From: VRUE01 sp963702705 | GTDB lineage: Bacteria > Actinomycetota > Thermoleophilia > Solirubrobacterales > 70-9 | Direction: 5' to 3' | Length of the DNA stretch: 64,000 nt | NCBI GenBank assembly: GCA_963702705.1 | Contig: CAVPDR010000006.1 | Span: forward strand, 124,001-188,000 | Part shown: one piece after another, positions 8,629 to 16,494 of the stretch | How positions within the stretch are numbered: the first letter of the stretch is position 1 | Layout of the letters: each line of letters begins with the position of its first letter | Position numbers and translations under genes: made by a program | The notes under the pieces: generated by a model | What the model saw: the letters and a program-made list of their open reading frames with translations, nothing else | Database searches by the model: none | What the model was told of the DNA's origin: nothing

Positions 8629-10518
8629 TGTCCTGGCAGTTGGCCTCGTTTCTCATCGTCGGCGCGGTCCTGCTTGGCGGGTTCGCTTGGTACGAGCGCT
8701 CGCGGCCGCCGTCGCAGGTGGTGGCGCTGGTCGCGGCGCTGGCCGCACTGGCGATCGCCGGGCGGATCGCCTTCGCCGCCTTCCCCAACGTCAAGCCGAC
8801 GACCGACATCGTCGTCTTCGCCGGCTACGCGCTGGGCCCGGCGCCGGGCTTTGCGGTCGGCGCCCTCGCCGGCCTCGTCTCCAACTTCTGGTTCGGTCAG
8901 GGCCCCTGGACGCCGTGGCAGATGGCGGGCTGGGGATTGTGCGGGGTGATGGGGGCGGCGCTGGCGCTCGGCGCCCGCAACGCCGGCCGGTTCACCCTCG
9001 CCGCGGTTTGCGGCTTCGCCGGGATCGCCTACGGTGTGTTGCTGAACTTCTCGCTGATGGCCACCTACGGCGGAGATCTCTCGTTTCAGCACTTCCTCGT
9101 CACTGGAGGCGCGGGCGATTCCGTTCGACGCCGCCCACGCGATCGGCAACGTCGCCTTCGCGCTGCTGGCCGGGCCGGCGATGGTGCGGATGCTGGTCCG
9201 CTTCCGCGAGCGCTTCGAGTGGCGCACGCCGGCGGTCGCGACCGCGGTGCTCGTTGCGCTGCTGGCGGTGCCGGCGATCGTGCCCAGCCCCGCCCGGGCG
9301 GCCGGCGCCGACAGCGCCGCGAGCTGGCTCGAATCGGTGCAGAACTCCGACGGCGGCTTCGGCGCCTCCGCCGGCGACCCCTCCGGCGCCGCGATCACCG
9401 GCTGGGCGATGCTGGGCCTCGAGGCGGCCGGTCGCAACCCGCTCGACGTCTCCCGCCTCGGCAAGACCCCGGTCGACTTCCTCCGCTCGCAGCATCGGCG
9501 AAGTCAGCAGCAGCGGCGATCTCGCGAGAACGATCGTCGCCCTCGAGGGCGCCGGGGTCGACCCGCGCTCCTTCGCCGGTCACGACCTGGTCAAAGAGCT
9601 CGCGCAGCGCCGCGCCGACAACGGCTCCTTCGAGGGCTGGCCAGGGACGACCTCCTTACGCGACGATCGCGCTGCGAACCGCTGGCGCCCGGCGGCTCGA
9701 AAAGACGCTCTCGTGGCTGACCGGCGTGCAGAACGGCGACGGCGGTTGGGGCGACGTGCCGGGCCAGCCGAGCAACGCCGACGTGACCGCCGCCGTGATG
9801 CAGGCGATCCCCAGCACCAAAGCGGCCCAGGGCGGTCTCTCCTACCTGCGCAAGCACCAGCGCTCCAACGGCGGCTTCGCGCTCGCCGGCTCGGGCGAAG
9901 TCAACTCGCAGTCGACCGGCTGGGCGGTCCAGGGCGATGATCGCCGTCGGCGCCGATCCGGCGAGGACCGCCTCCGGCGCCGGCAGCGCGCTCGACTACC
10001 TCGCCGCCCGGCAGGCGAGCGACGGCCACTACCGCTACTCGACCGGCAGCGACCAGACGCCGGTCTGGGTCACGGGCGAGGCACTGGTCGGCGCCGCCGG
10101 CGACGCGCTGCCGATCTCGCCACCACCGCGCGAAAAGAAGGTGACGACCGTCGCGCCGTCCAAGGCTGCCCCGTCGGAAAAGGGCGCCGCCCCCACTGCG
10201 CCGCCCGCCGAAGTGCTGCCGGAATCGAAGGCCGGGACGGATGAAGAAGGCGGCACCGGTGTCCCGCCCGCTGCGACGCCGACCGTGCCGCCCGCAAGTG
10301 GCGGGACCGTTCCGCTGCCGGGCACCACAGGTGGTGTCAGCCCCGAAGGCGCGACCGAAGCGGCCTCTCCGGAATCGAGCGCCCCGGCACCCGCGCCCGA
10401 GCCGATCGCCGCCAGCGGCAGCGCCCCCTCGCCCGGGGTCCCGATCGGCATCGGCGCGCTCGCGACCGCCCTTGCCATCGGCATCCCCTGGTTGCTCGGG
10501 CGTCGCTTCGCCTGGTAG
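8628..10518 (+). CDS. ECF S component fused to an exported alpha/alpha-barrel (prenyltransferase-like repeat) domain, four frameshifts
   Basis: The N-terminal about 190 residues form a membrane S component: QLASFLIVGAVLLGGFAWYE, VVALVAALAALAIAGRIAF, FAGYALGPAPGFAVGALAGL with SNFWFGQGPWTPWQ, and IGNVAFALLAGPAMV. Another TM segment (VATAVLVALLAVPAIV) leads into an extracellular domain with repeated Q-N-x-D-G-G-F/W units: WLESVQNSDGGFGA, WLTGVQNGDGGWGD, YLRKHQRSNGGFAL, YLAARQASDGHYRY. This is the alpha6/alpha6 toroid repeat shared by prenyltransferases and the alpha-domain of transcobalamin/intrinsic factor. No cyclase DxDD motif is visible. A Pro/Ala/Thr-rich linker (about 150 residues) and a C-terminal TM helix (ALATALAIGIPWLLG) end the protein. 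Frames shift near 9112, 9490, 9650 and 9935. It probably binds and passes cobalamin to the transporter. Confidence 0.75.
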
Positions 10519-10519
10519 C

Positions 10520-10568
10520 GACGAGGGCTGCATTTGACACCCATGGCGTGTCAAATGCAGCCCTCGTC
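10520..10568. terminator. 21-bp perfect hairpin ending the B12-uptake operon
   Basis: Arms 10520-10540 (GCGGGCTGCATTTGACAC-like, core GGGCTGCATTTGACAC) and 10548-10568 are perfectly complementary around a 7-nt CCATGGC loop. It begins two bases after the S-component stop. No T-tract follows, so it may terminate or protect the 3' end of the transcript. Confidence 0.65.
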
Positions 10569-10594
10569 ATGACGAAGGTGGCTATGTTCCAAGC

Positions 10595-11104
10595 GTGGAT
10601 GTCGAGACCGCGATCCGAACGCGCCGCACGCACAAGGCCTTCGGCCCCGAGCCGCTCGCGCGCGAGGAGCTGCTCGAACTGCTCGAGCTGGCGCGCTGGG
10701 CGCCGAACCACCACCTGACCGCGCCCTGGCGCTTCCGCGTCGTCGGCCCCAAGGCGCTGGCGGCGCTGAAGCGGGTCGCCGGGCCCGAGGGGGCGGCGAA
10801 GCTCGACCGCGCCCCCACGCTCGTCGTCGTCTCCTGCGCGCTCGGCGACGACCCGGTCCAAAACGAGGAGGACCTGCACGCCACCGCGGTCGCCTCCTAC
10901 ATCGTCCTGCTCGGCGCCCACGCTCGCGGGCTCGCGGGCTACTGGCGCACCCCCGGGCTGCTGCGCACCGACGAGGGTCGCGCCGCGGTGGGCCTGCCCG
11001 GTGACGAGCGCTTCGTCAGCCTGCTGCACCTCGGCCGCGCGCGGCAGGCGAAGGAGCCGCCGCAGCGCCCGCCCATCGAGCAGTCGACCGAGTTCCTCGC
11101 CTGA
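10595..11104 (+). CDS. Nitroreductase-family protein
   Basis: A 169-residue FMN-dependent reductase-like protein. The N-terminal RTRRTHKAFGPEPL and LELARWAPNHHLTAPWRF match the nitroreductase FMN-binding region (R-R-S-x-R-x-F and A-P-S-x-x-N-x-Q-P-W). The C-terminal part, LGAHARGLAGYWRTPGLL and AVGLPGDERFVSLLHLG, matches the family's 'G-L-G-x-x-W' and 'G-x-P-x-x-x-x-x-x-x-x-x-x-G' segments. Substrate unknown; NAD(P)H-dependent reduction of quinones or nitro compounds is typical. Start is a GTG at 10595. The stop overlaps the glpD ATG by one base, so the two are probably co-transcribed. Confidence 0.85.
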   Translation: MDVETAIRTRRTHKAFGPEPLAREELLELLELARWAPNHHLTAPWRFRVVGPKALAALKRVAGPEGAAKLDRAPTLVVVSCALGDDPVQNEEDLHATAVASYIVLLGAHARGLAGYWRTPGLLRTDEGRAAVGLPGDERFVSLLHLGRARQAKEPPQRPPIEQSTEFLA

Positions 11105-12795
11105 TGCTCTCCCGCGCCGCGGCGATCGAGGCGATCGCCGGCAAGAGCTTCGAGGTGGTCGTGATCGGCGGCGGCATCACCGGCGCCGGCGTCGCCCTCG
11201 ACGCCGCCTCGCGCGGCTACTCGGTGGCGCTGCTGGAGCGCGGCGATTACGCGATCGGCACCTCCAGCCGCTCCTCGAAGATGGTCCACGGCGGCCTGCG
11301 CTACCTGCAGAATCTCGACCTCGGCCTCGTCCGCGAGGCGCTGCTGGAGCGCCAGTTGATGGTCCAGTTGGCGCCGCACTTGGTCTACCCGACGCCCTTT
11401 CTCGTCCCCGCGCTCGGCGACGAGCGCCGCCCCCGCGGCCTCGGGATCGGGCTCAACATGTACGACGTGATGGCGACGACGCGGGTTGGCCGCAGCCGCC
11501 GCGAGATGCGCTCCTCCAAGGAGGGCGACGAGGACTTCTACTGGTCGCCCGACCGCCACCGCACGATCGGCCACGACGAGGTGCTGGAGCTGATGCCCTC
11601 GCTGGAGTCGCGCGACCCGAAGAACGCCTACCTCTTCTACGACTGCCAGACCGACGACGTCCGCCTCACCTTGACCGTCCTCGGCGAGGCCGAGCGCTTC
11701 GGCGCAGTGATGCTGAACGGGGCCGAGGTGACCGACGTGCTGGGGCGCAATGGGCGGGCAAGCGGGGTCGCCTTCGTCGAGGCCGAGTCGGGCGAGCGGA
11801 TCGAGGTCGAGGCAGCCAACGTGATCAACGCGACCGGCGTCTTCGCCGACCGCATCCGCCCCGAGGAGACGGTCGGCGAGGAGGACGTGCCGCGGATCTC
11901 GCCCAGCCGCGGCACCCACGTGCTGATCGACCGCGAGGCGCTCTCGACCGGCGACGCCGCCTGCATCGTCCCGGCCGGCGAGGGCCGCCAGATCTTCGCC
12001 CTGCCGTGGTACGGGCGGACCCTGATCGGCACCACCGACAACGACTTCGAGGGCGACATCGACCACCCCCACCCCGGCGAGGACGAAGTCGCCTACCTGC
12101 TCGACGCGGTCAACGAGTTCTTCGGCGTCTCGCTCGGTGCGGCCGACCTGGTTGGCGCCTACGCCGGCGTCCGCCCGCTGATCGCCACCGGCGATCCGAA
12201 GAAGTCGGTCGACATCTCGCGCAAGGCGGAGCTGTATGAGACCTCCTCGGGAATGCTGACGATCACCGGCGGCAAGCTGACGACCTGGCGGCGGATGGCG
12301 AAGCAGACGGTCGACCGCCTGGTCGAGCGCGAGGGCCGCGAGGCGGCCTGCCACACGGCCGAGATCCCACTCGGGATGGAGGCGCGGCCGGAGGACCTGG
12401 CGGCGCCGGACGGCGTGGGGGAGGCGTCGATCGCCCAGCTCGCCTTCCGCTACGGCCACGCGGCCCGCAACGTCCTTGCCCTCGTCCGCGAGGACCCGAA
12501 GCTGGCAGCGCCGATCGTGCCCGGCCGTCCCGACCTGCTGGCCGAGGCCGCGATCGCCGCCCGCCACGAGCAGGCGCGCAGCGTCGCCGACGTGATCCTG
12601 CGCCGCACCCGCCTCGGTCTGCTCGCCGCGCCGCAGCTGCGCGACGCCGACTCGGTGCGGGCGGTGGCCGCGGCGATGGGGTCCGAGCTGGGCTGGAACC
12701 GCCGCCAGGTCAAGCGCGAGGCCGAGGCCTGGCCGGCGGCGGCGGCGGAGGCGGGCATCGACCCCGCCCGCTCGCCGACCCAGCCGCTCCAATAA
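11104..12795 (+). CDS. glpD: Aerobic glycerol-3-phosphate dehydrogenase
   Basis: An FAD enzyme that oxidises sn-glycerol-3-phosphate to dihydroxyacetone phosphate at the membrane and passes electrons to quinone. The dinucleotide-binding site VVIGGGITGAGVALDAASRG lies at residues 17-36, followed by the family signature SSKMVHGGLRYLQ. ATGVFADRIR, ALPWYGRTLIGTTDNDFEGD and SSGMLTITGGKLTTWRRMA are typical GlpD blocks. A C-terminal helical domain (about residues 420-540) completes the 563-residue protein, the usual length. It is preceded with one-base overlap by a nitroreductase gene. No glycerol kinase or facilitator is in the window. Confidence 0.95.
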   Translation: MLSRAAAIEAIAGKSFEVVVIGGGITGAGVALDAASRGYSVALLERGDYAIGTSSRSSKMVHGGLRYLQNLDLGLVREALLERQLMVQLAPHLVYPTPFLVPALGDERRPRGLGIGLNMYDVMATTRVGRSRREMRSSKEGDEDFYWSPDRHRTIGHDEVLELMPSLESRDPKNAYLFYDCQTDDVRLTLTVLGEAERFGAVMLNGAEVTDVLGRNGRASGVAFVEAESGERIEVEAANVINATGVFADRIRPEETVGEEDVPRISPSRGTHVLIDREALSTGDAACIVPAGEGRQIFALPWYGRTLIGTTDNDFEGDIDHPHPGEDEVAYLLDAVNEFFGVSLGAADLVGAYAGVRPLIATGDPKKSVDISRKAELYETSSGMLTITGGKLTTWRRMAKQTVDRLVEREGREAACHTAEIPLGMEARPEDLAAPDGVGEASIAQLAFRYGHAARNVLALVREDPKLAAPIVPGRPDLLAEAAIAARHEQARSVADVILRRTRLGLLAAPQLRDADSVRAVAAAMGSELGWNRRQVKREAEAWPAAAAEAGIDPARSPTQPLQ

Positions 12796-12806
12796 CCTGC
12801 CGCCCC

Positions 12807-13607
12807 ATGACTAAGGCTGAATTGGAGTCCAAGCATCTCGCAGACCTGCACGCGCTTGCCGCCAAGGCGGACGTGCCCCGCTACCGGATGTTGCGTCGCG
12901 AGGAGCTGATCGAGAAGCTCGCCGGCGGCGACCCTGACAAAGGTGGCAAGCCTGCCGAGGGCGGGCGGGCGCCGAAACGGGATCGCCCGCCGCGCCGTCG
13001 CCGCGAGCGCACCGGTGCGGAGCGTCCGCCGAGGGAGCGCCCGGCAAGGGAGGCCGCCGCCGCCGAGGCCCCTGCACCAGAGCCCGCCGCCCCCGAGCCG
13101 GCGCCAGAGCCCATGGTCGCCGTAGCTGCAGAGCCCAAGCCGGCCCGCCCGCCGCGCCGCAGGCGCCGCCGCCGCTTCGGCCGCAAGGACAAGGGCCTGC
13201 GGGTCCAGGACCTGCTGACGCCGCCGCCCGGGCGTCAGGCGCTCGTTTACGGAGAGAGCCGCGCAACCTGCACCGTGCTGCTGCGCGAGATCGCCGCCGA
13301 CCTCTCGGGTGCCTCCGACGGTCCCGACCCGATCGCGTTGCTGATCGACCCCAGTCCCGAGGAGCTCGCCGACTGGAAGCGCGAGGCCCCGCAAGCGGAG
13401 ATCGTCTCAGCCGCCCAGGCCCGCCACGCCATAGACGCCCTGGAGCAGGCAACCCGCCGGGCCGAGAAAGGCGAAGACGTAACCCTCCTGGTCGACTCGT
13501 TGAGCCGTCTAGAGGACACGGACACGGCGAAAGCCATCTTCGACGCAGGCCTAGCCCAAGCAAAAGGCACCCTCACCGTGGTTGCGGCGCTAGAGCGCCA
13601 GCCCTGA
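12807..13607 (+). CDS. Degenerate Rho-like protein (Rho_N domain plus truncated ATPase-like domain)
   Basis: Residues 1-40 form a Rho N-terminal helix bundle (HLADLHALAAKADVPRYRML followed by RREELIEKL). An Arg/Pro/Ala-rich linker (45-130) ends in a poly-Arg run. Residues 130-266 align with the Rho motor: VQDLLTPPPGRQALVYG parallels the P-loop lead-in, but the loop reads GESRATCT with no GKT/S. ALLIDPSPEELADWKR parallels LLIDERPEEV, and VTLLVDSLSRL parallels the Walker B LLDSITRL. GTLTVVAAL then ends the protein where Rho continues for another 100 residues. It probably cannot hydrolyse ATP; it may bind RNA or Rho, but no role is known. It lies between glpD and an unknown convergent gene. Confidence 0.75.
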   Translation: MTKAELESKHLADLHALAAKADVPRYRMLRREELIEKLAGGDPDKGGKPAEGGRAPKRDRPPRRRRERTGAERPPRERPAREAAAAEAPAPEPAAPEPAPEPMVAVAAEPKPARPPRRRRRRRFGRKDKGLRVQDLLTPPPGRQALVYGESRATCTVLLREIAADLSGASDGPDPIALLIDPSPEELADWKREAPQAEIVSAAQARHAIDALEQATRRAEKGEDVTLLVDSLSRLEDTDTAKAIFDAGLAQAKGTLTVVAALERQP

Positions 13608-13613
13608 TTCCGG

Positions 13614-14081
13614 CTAACGCCGATACGCAATGCGCCGCCAGCTCGGCTCTTTGCTGAGCTCGATCAAGTCAGCGCTGCGGTCCGGCTGGATGTAGCCGAA
13701 GGTCTGGGTGCGCTCGTCGAAGACGATGTCGAGCTCGCCCTCCTTGACCCGCTGGTCGAGCCAGGCGCCACGGAAGACGAGTCGGCGCAGCCAGTGCACG
13801 AGGCTGCGGTTGGCGGGGCCGACCAGGTCGTCCCAGTTCTCGTTGATGTGCTCGCCGAGGCGCGAGCTGGGCTCGGCGATCTCACCGCTGACGGCGAGAT
13901 CGAGCAGATCGTCGAGCTCCTCCTGGCTGAGGCCCTGGTCGACGAAGCCGAGTTTCACCGCGGCCTGCTCGACCCGCTGTCCGAAGTCCTGCTCGTTGAA
14001 GGCGAAGCGAAGCTCGCCGTACTCGAGCACGTAGTCGGAGCCAGACTCGTAGTTCCCTCTTCGGGTCGTTTTCTTATCCAT
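13614..14081 (-). CDS. Uncharacterised 155-residue acidic protein
   Basis: I do not recognise a family. The protein is soluble, acidic and predicted mostly helical, with DQGLSQEELDDLLDLAVSGE and HINENWDDLVGPANRSLVHW as notable stretches. It has no signal peptide, TM segment or Cys. The C-terminal WLDQRVKEGELDIVFDERTQ with TFGYIQPD looks like a beta-rich end. The ATG start at 14081 follows a modest AAGAAAA context. It converges on the Rho-like gene, with only 6 bp between stops and no obvious terminator. Confidence 0.6.
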   Translation of the reverse strand: MDKKTTRRGNYESGSDYVLEYGELRFAFNEQDFGQRVEQAAVKLGFVDQGLSQEELDDLLDLAVSGEIAEPSSRLGEHINENWDDLVGPANRSLVHWLRRLVFRGAWLDQRVKEGELDIVFDERTQTFGYIQPDRSADLIELSKEPSWRRIAYRR

Positions 14082-14211
14082 GAGTTGAAGCGATCCGCTC
14101 GCGCCAGCCCAGCGGGAGCAGGTGCCGGATCATGCCGGTCATCGTAGTCCCATGCCTGCGCGCGGCCGGGCCTGAAACGCCGTTTGCACTGACTAGGCTG
14201 GTGGGCCTGCC

Positions 14212-14946
14212 GTGATCGACCTGCACTGCCACATCCTGCCGGCGCTCGACGATGGCGCCCTCGACCAGCGCGACAGCCTCGGCATGGGCCGGCAGGCGGC
14301 GGTCGACGGGATCGAGGCGATCTGCGCGACCCCGCACATCCGCCACGACCACGACGTCCGCATCGAGCAGCTCGCCGATCGGGTCGAGGTGGTCAACCGG
14401 AGCCTGCGCGAGGGCGGCGTGCCGGTGAGGGTCCTGCAGGGGGGCGAGGTCGCCGAGACCGCAGTCGAGGGGCTGAGCGAGGAGGAGCTGGGCCGCGTCA
14501 GTCTCGGCGAGGGCCGTTGGGTGCTGCTCGAGCCGGCGCCGGGACCGCTGGGCGACACCCTCCTGCGCCGCGTCGAGCACCTGGCCGGGCGCGGCCATCG
14601 CGCCCTGATCGCCCACCCCGAGCGCCACCTGTCCGCCGACATGTACGAGCGGATCGCGGCGCTGATCGCCGCCGGCGCGCTGGTCCAGGCGACGGCCGAT
14701 TTCTTCCTGCGCGAGCGCACCGTCGCGGGCATGCGCGCACTGGCCGAGGCGGGCCTGATCCACGTCCTCAGCAGCGACGCCCACTCCTCCCACGGCGGCC
14801 GTCCCGTCCAGATGAGCGAGCCCTTCGAGGTCCTTGCGGGGATCGAGTCAGTCGCTCCCCACATCGAGTGGATGCGGGACGTCGCCCCGCGAGCGATCGT
14901 CGAAGGTAAAGAGCTCTCGGTCCCATTCGAGGGTCGATCCCGGTAG
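14212..14946 (+). CDS. PHP-type (CpsB/YwqE-like) protein-tyrosine phosphatase
   Basis: A 244-residue metal-dependent PHP-fold phosphoesterase. Metal-binding motifs are all visible: DLHCHILPALDDG at the N-terminus, ATPHIRHDHD, a Glu in QGGEVAE, LIAHPERH and SSDAHS. This matches CpsB/CapC/YwqE enzymes, which dephosphorylate bacterial tyrosine kinases controlling polysaccharide export. No such kinase or export gene is in the window, so the substrate is open. The GTG start at 14212 places the DLHCH motif at residue 3, as usual. The stop (14944-14946) is within the left arm of a palindrome. Confidence 0.85.
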   Translation: MIDLHCHILPALDDGALDQRDSLGMGRQAAVDGIEAICATPHIRHDHDVRIEQLADRVEVVNRSLREGGVPVRVLQGGEVAETAVEGLSEEELGRVSLGEGRWVLLEPAPGPLGDTLLRRVEHLAGRGHRALIAHPERHLSADMYERIAALIAAGALVQATADFFLRERTVAGMRALAEAGLIHVLSSDAHSSHGGRPVQMSEPFEVLAGIESVAPHIEWMRDVAPRAIVEGKELSVPFEGRSR

Positions 14947-15046
14947 GGGCGGAGCGTCTTGTACTTTTTGGGCGTCTACCTTGCGGCGCCAGCAGCAACG
15001 TCTCGATCCAAAAAGTTAAGCGGAACCCCTACCGGGATCGACCCTC
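14929..15046. terminator. Nested palindrome, type B, between convergent genes
   Basis: Perfect 21-bp outer arms (14929-14949 and 15026-15046, core GGGTCGATCCCGGTAGGGG) contain an inner CTTGTACTTTTTGG (14958-14971) and a near-complement at 15008-15020. The TAG of the phosphatase gene lies in the left arm, and the mirrored TGA of the PfkB gene begins at the end of the right arm. It is probably a bidirectional terminator. It shares its inner motif with the element at 7720-7818. Confidence 0.75.
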
Positions 15047-15974
15047 ACAGCGCCCGCAGCTCGACCCGGCGCGCCAGGTCCTCGATCACCGAGCGCGAGC
15101 CGCTGCCGAGGCCGTGGCGGAGGAAGTTGGCGGCGCCGGCGGCGGCGCCGGTTCGCAGCGTCTCCTCCCACTCCATGCCGGCGGCGATGCAGGCGGCCAG
15201 GCCGCCCATCATCGAGTCGCCGCAGCCCTCGCGGGAGCCGCGCTCGAAGCGGGGCGGAATCAGCTCCCAGGCCTCGTCGCCGCGTAGGACCATGGCCGGC
15301 TCTTCGGCGCGGGTGACGATCGCCGCGCCCGCACCGGCGTCGAGCAGGCGCTGAGCCGCGGCGCGCATTCGCTCTTCGCCGTCGACCGGTCCTTCGATAT
15401 AGCCGGCCAGCTCCCAGTCGTTGATCTTGACCAGGTCCGGGGCGCCCTCGAGGGCGCTGTCGAGTCGCGGTGGCGAGAGGTCGACGATCACCGGCGTGCC
15501 GTTCGCCCGGACGTCGGTGACCAGGTTGCCGTAGATCTCCAGCGGCAGCGCCTCGCCGGGATAGGGGCCGCAGAGCGCCAGCACGCCGGAGTCGAGCGAG
15601 GCGGCGACGGTGCTGGAGAAGAGCTCATCGATCTCGTGTCGCGACGGCGGCATCGAGGCGCTCTGGGCAACCGGCTCGCGCCCGCCGCTACGGCGGTCGT
15701 GCACGTAGCCGCCGCTCGCGGCGGCGGTCTCGACCAGGCGCAGCTCGGCGTCCATCTGCTCCAGCAGCGGCCGCAGCACGACCCCGGTCTCACCGCCGAT
15801 GAAGCCGCAGAGGATCGGGCTTGCCCCCAGCTCGGCGGCCATCCGCGCAACCCAGACGCCCTGCCCGGCGGCGTGCACGTGGATGTCGTCGCCGCCCTCG
15901 CTGGTCAGCGCCTCGACCGTGATCGCGAGCAGGGGATGCGGGCCAAAGACTGTGACCTTCGGACTGGGGGTCAT
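15045..15974 (-). CDS. PfkB-family sugar kinase (1-phosphofructokinase-like)
   Basis: A ribokinase/PfkB fold kinase of 309 residues. It starts with VTVFGPHPLLAITVEAL and VHAAGQGVWVARMAAELGA, where the family has the substrate-binding G-G-K-G-x-N-x-A element. The C-terminal catalytic motif GSREGCGDSMMGGLAACIA carries the catalytic Asp of the G-x-G-D signature. LVKINDWELAGYIEG is the second family block (N-x-x-E). The sugar phosphate acted on is not decidable, but overall similarity is closest to 1-phosphofructokinases. I place the start at the ATG at 15974; an upstream ATG at 16025 adds 17 non-conserved residues. Confidence 0.8.
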   Translation of the reverse strand: MTPSPKVTVFGPHPLLAITVEALTSEGGDDIHVHAAGQGVWVARMAAELGASPILCGFIGGETGVVLRPLLEQMDAELRLVETAAASGGYVHDRRSGGREPVAQSASMPPSRHEIDELFSSTVAASLDSGVLALCGPYPGEALPLEIYGNLVTDVRANGTPVIVDLSPPRLDSALEGAPDLVKINDWELAGYIEGPVDGEERMRAAAQRLLDAGAGAAIVTRAEEPAMVLRGDEAWELIPPRFERGSREGCGDSMMGGLAACIAAGMEWEETLRTGAAAGAANFLRHGLGSGSRSVIEDLARRVELRAL

Positions 15975-16099
15975 CGAAAAGAGGCTAGCGCCGATACCGA
16001 GCTCGCTGACTTCGCTCCTATTCATCCCGCTGGGCCACCAAACGCGAAGTCGAGCCGGGGAAGGGGGAGAGTCGGGCTGCCTGCGGCCTTGAAGCCGAG

Positions 16100-16411
16100 A
16101 TGGCTGAAGACCTGCTGGCTCCGCGGCTGCGCCGACTCCCGGCAGCCACCGTCCTCGGGTGCGAGGTGCGAGTCGCGACGACCTTCCGCGCTCGCTTGCT
16201 CGGTCTCGCGCACCTCGATCTTGCCAACGCCGGCCCAGGCCTGCTCATTCCACGCTGCCCCAGCGTCCACACTTTCGGCATGCGCTTCCCCCTCGACCTC
16301 TGCTTCCTCGACGAGGACGGTGCGGCGATCGATGTGAGGCGCGGCGTGTCTAGCGGCCGGCTGGTCGGTTGTCGTCAGGCGGTGGCGGTCCTCGAGCTCC
16401 CCGCAACCTAG
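16100..16411 (+). CDS. DUF192 family protein
   Basis: A 103-residue protein of the DUF192 family: ATTFRARLLGLAHLDLA, then the signature IPRCPSVHTFGMRFPLDLCF followed by LDEDGAAIDVRRGVSSGRL. The conserved 'C-x-x-x-H-T-F-G-M' and 'L-D-x-x-F-L-D' core is present. Unlike many members it has no signal peptide. The function is unknown in the family. It is followed by a small palindrome (TTTACT/AGTAAA, 16421-16440) in the gap before the next gene, possibly a terminator or operator. In several actinobacteria this family lies beside Tad pilus genes, as it does here (Tad starts at 17107). Confidence 0.85.
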   Translation: MAEDLLAPRLRRLPAATVLGCEVRVATTFRARLLGLAHLDLANAGPGLLIPRCPSVHTFGMRFPLDLCFLDEDGAAIDVRRGVSSGRLVGCRQAVAVLELPAT

Positions 16412-16494
16412 AGCTCCAGTTTTACTTCGGTACGAGTAAATGCCTCCAGGGAATATGCTGGCCCCAACCGGGTGTCTCGAGCGGCGGGAGGGGT

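Noticed and set aside
9181..10518. The repeat barrel as a squalene-hopene cyclase or prenyltransferase enzyme
   Set aside because: No DxDD motif and no zinc-binding pattern are visible, and the genomic context is a cobalamin-regulated ECF operon.
10939..12792. A 617-codon minus-strand open frame opposite glpD
   Set aside because: Low-complexity antisense translation. glpD on the other strand has all family motifs.
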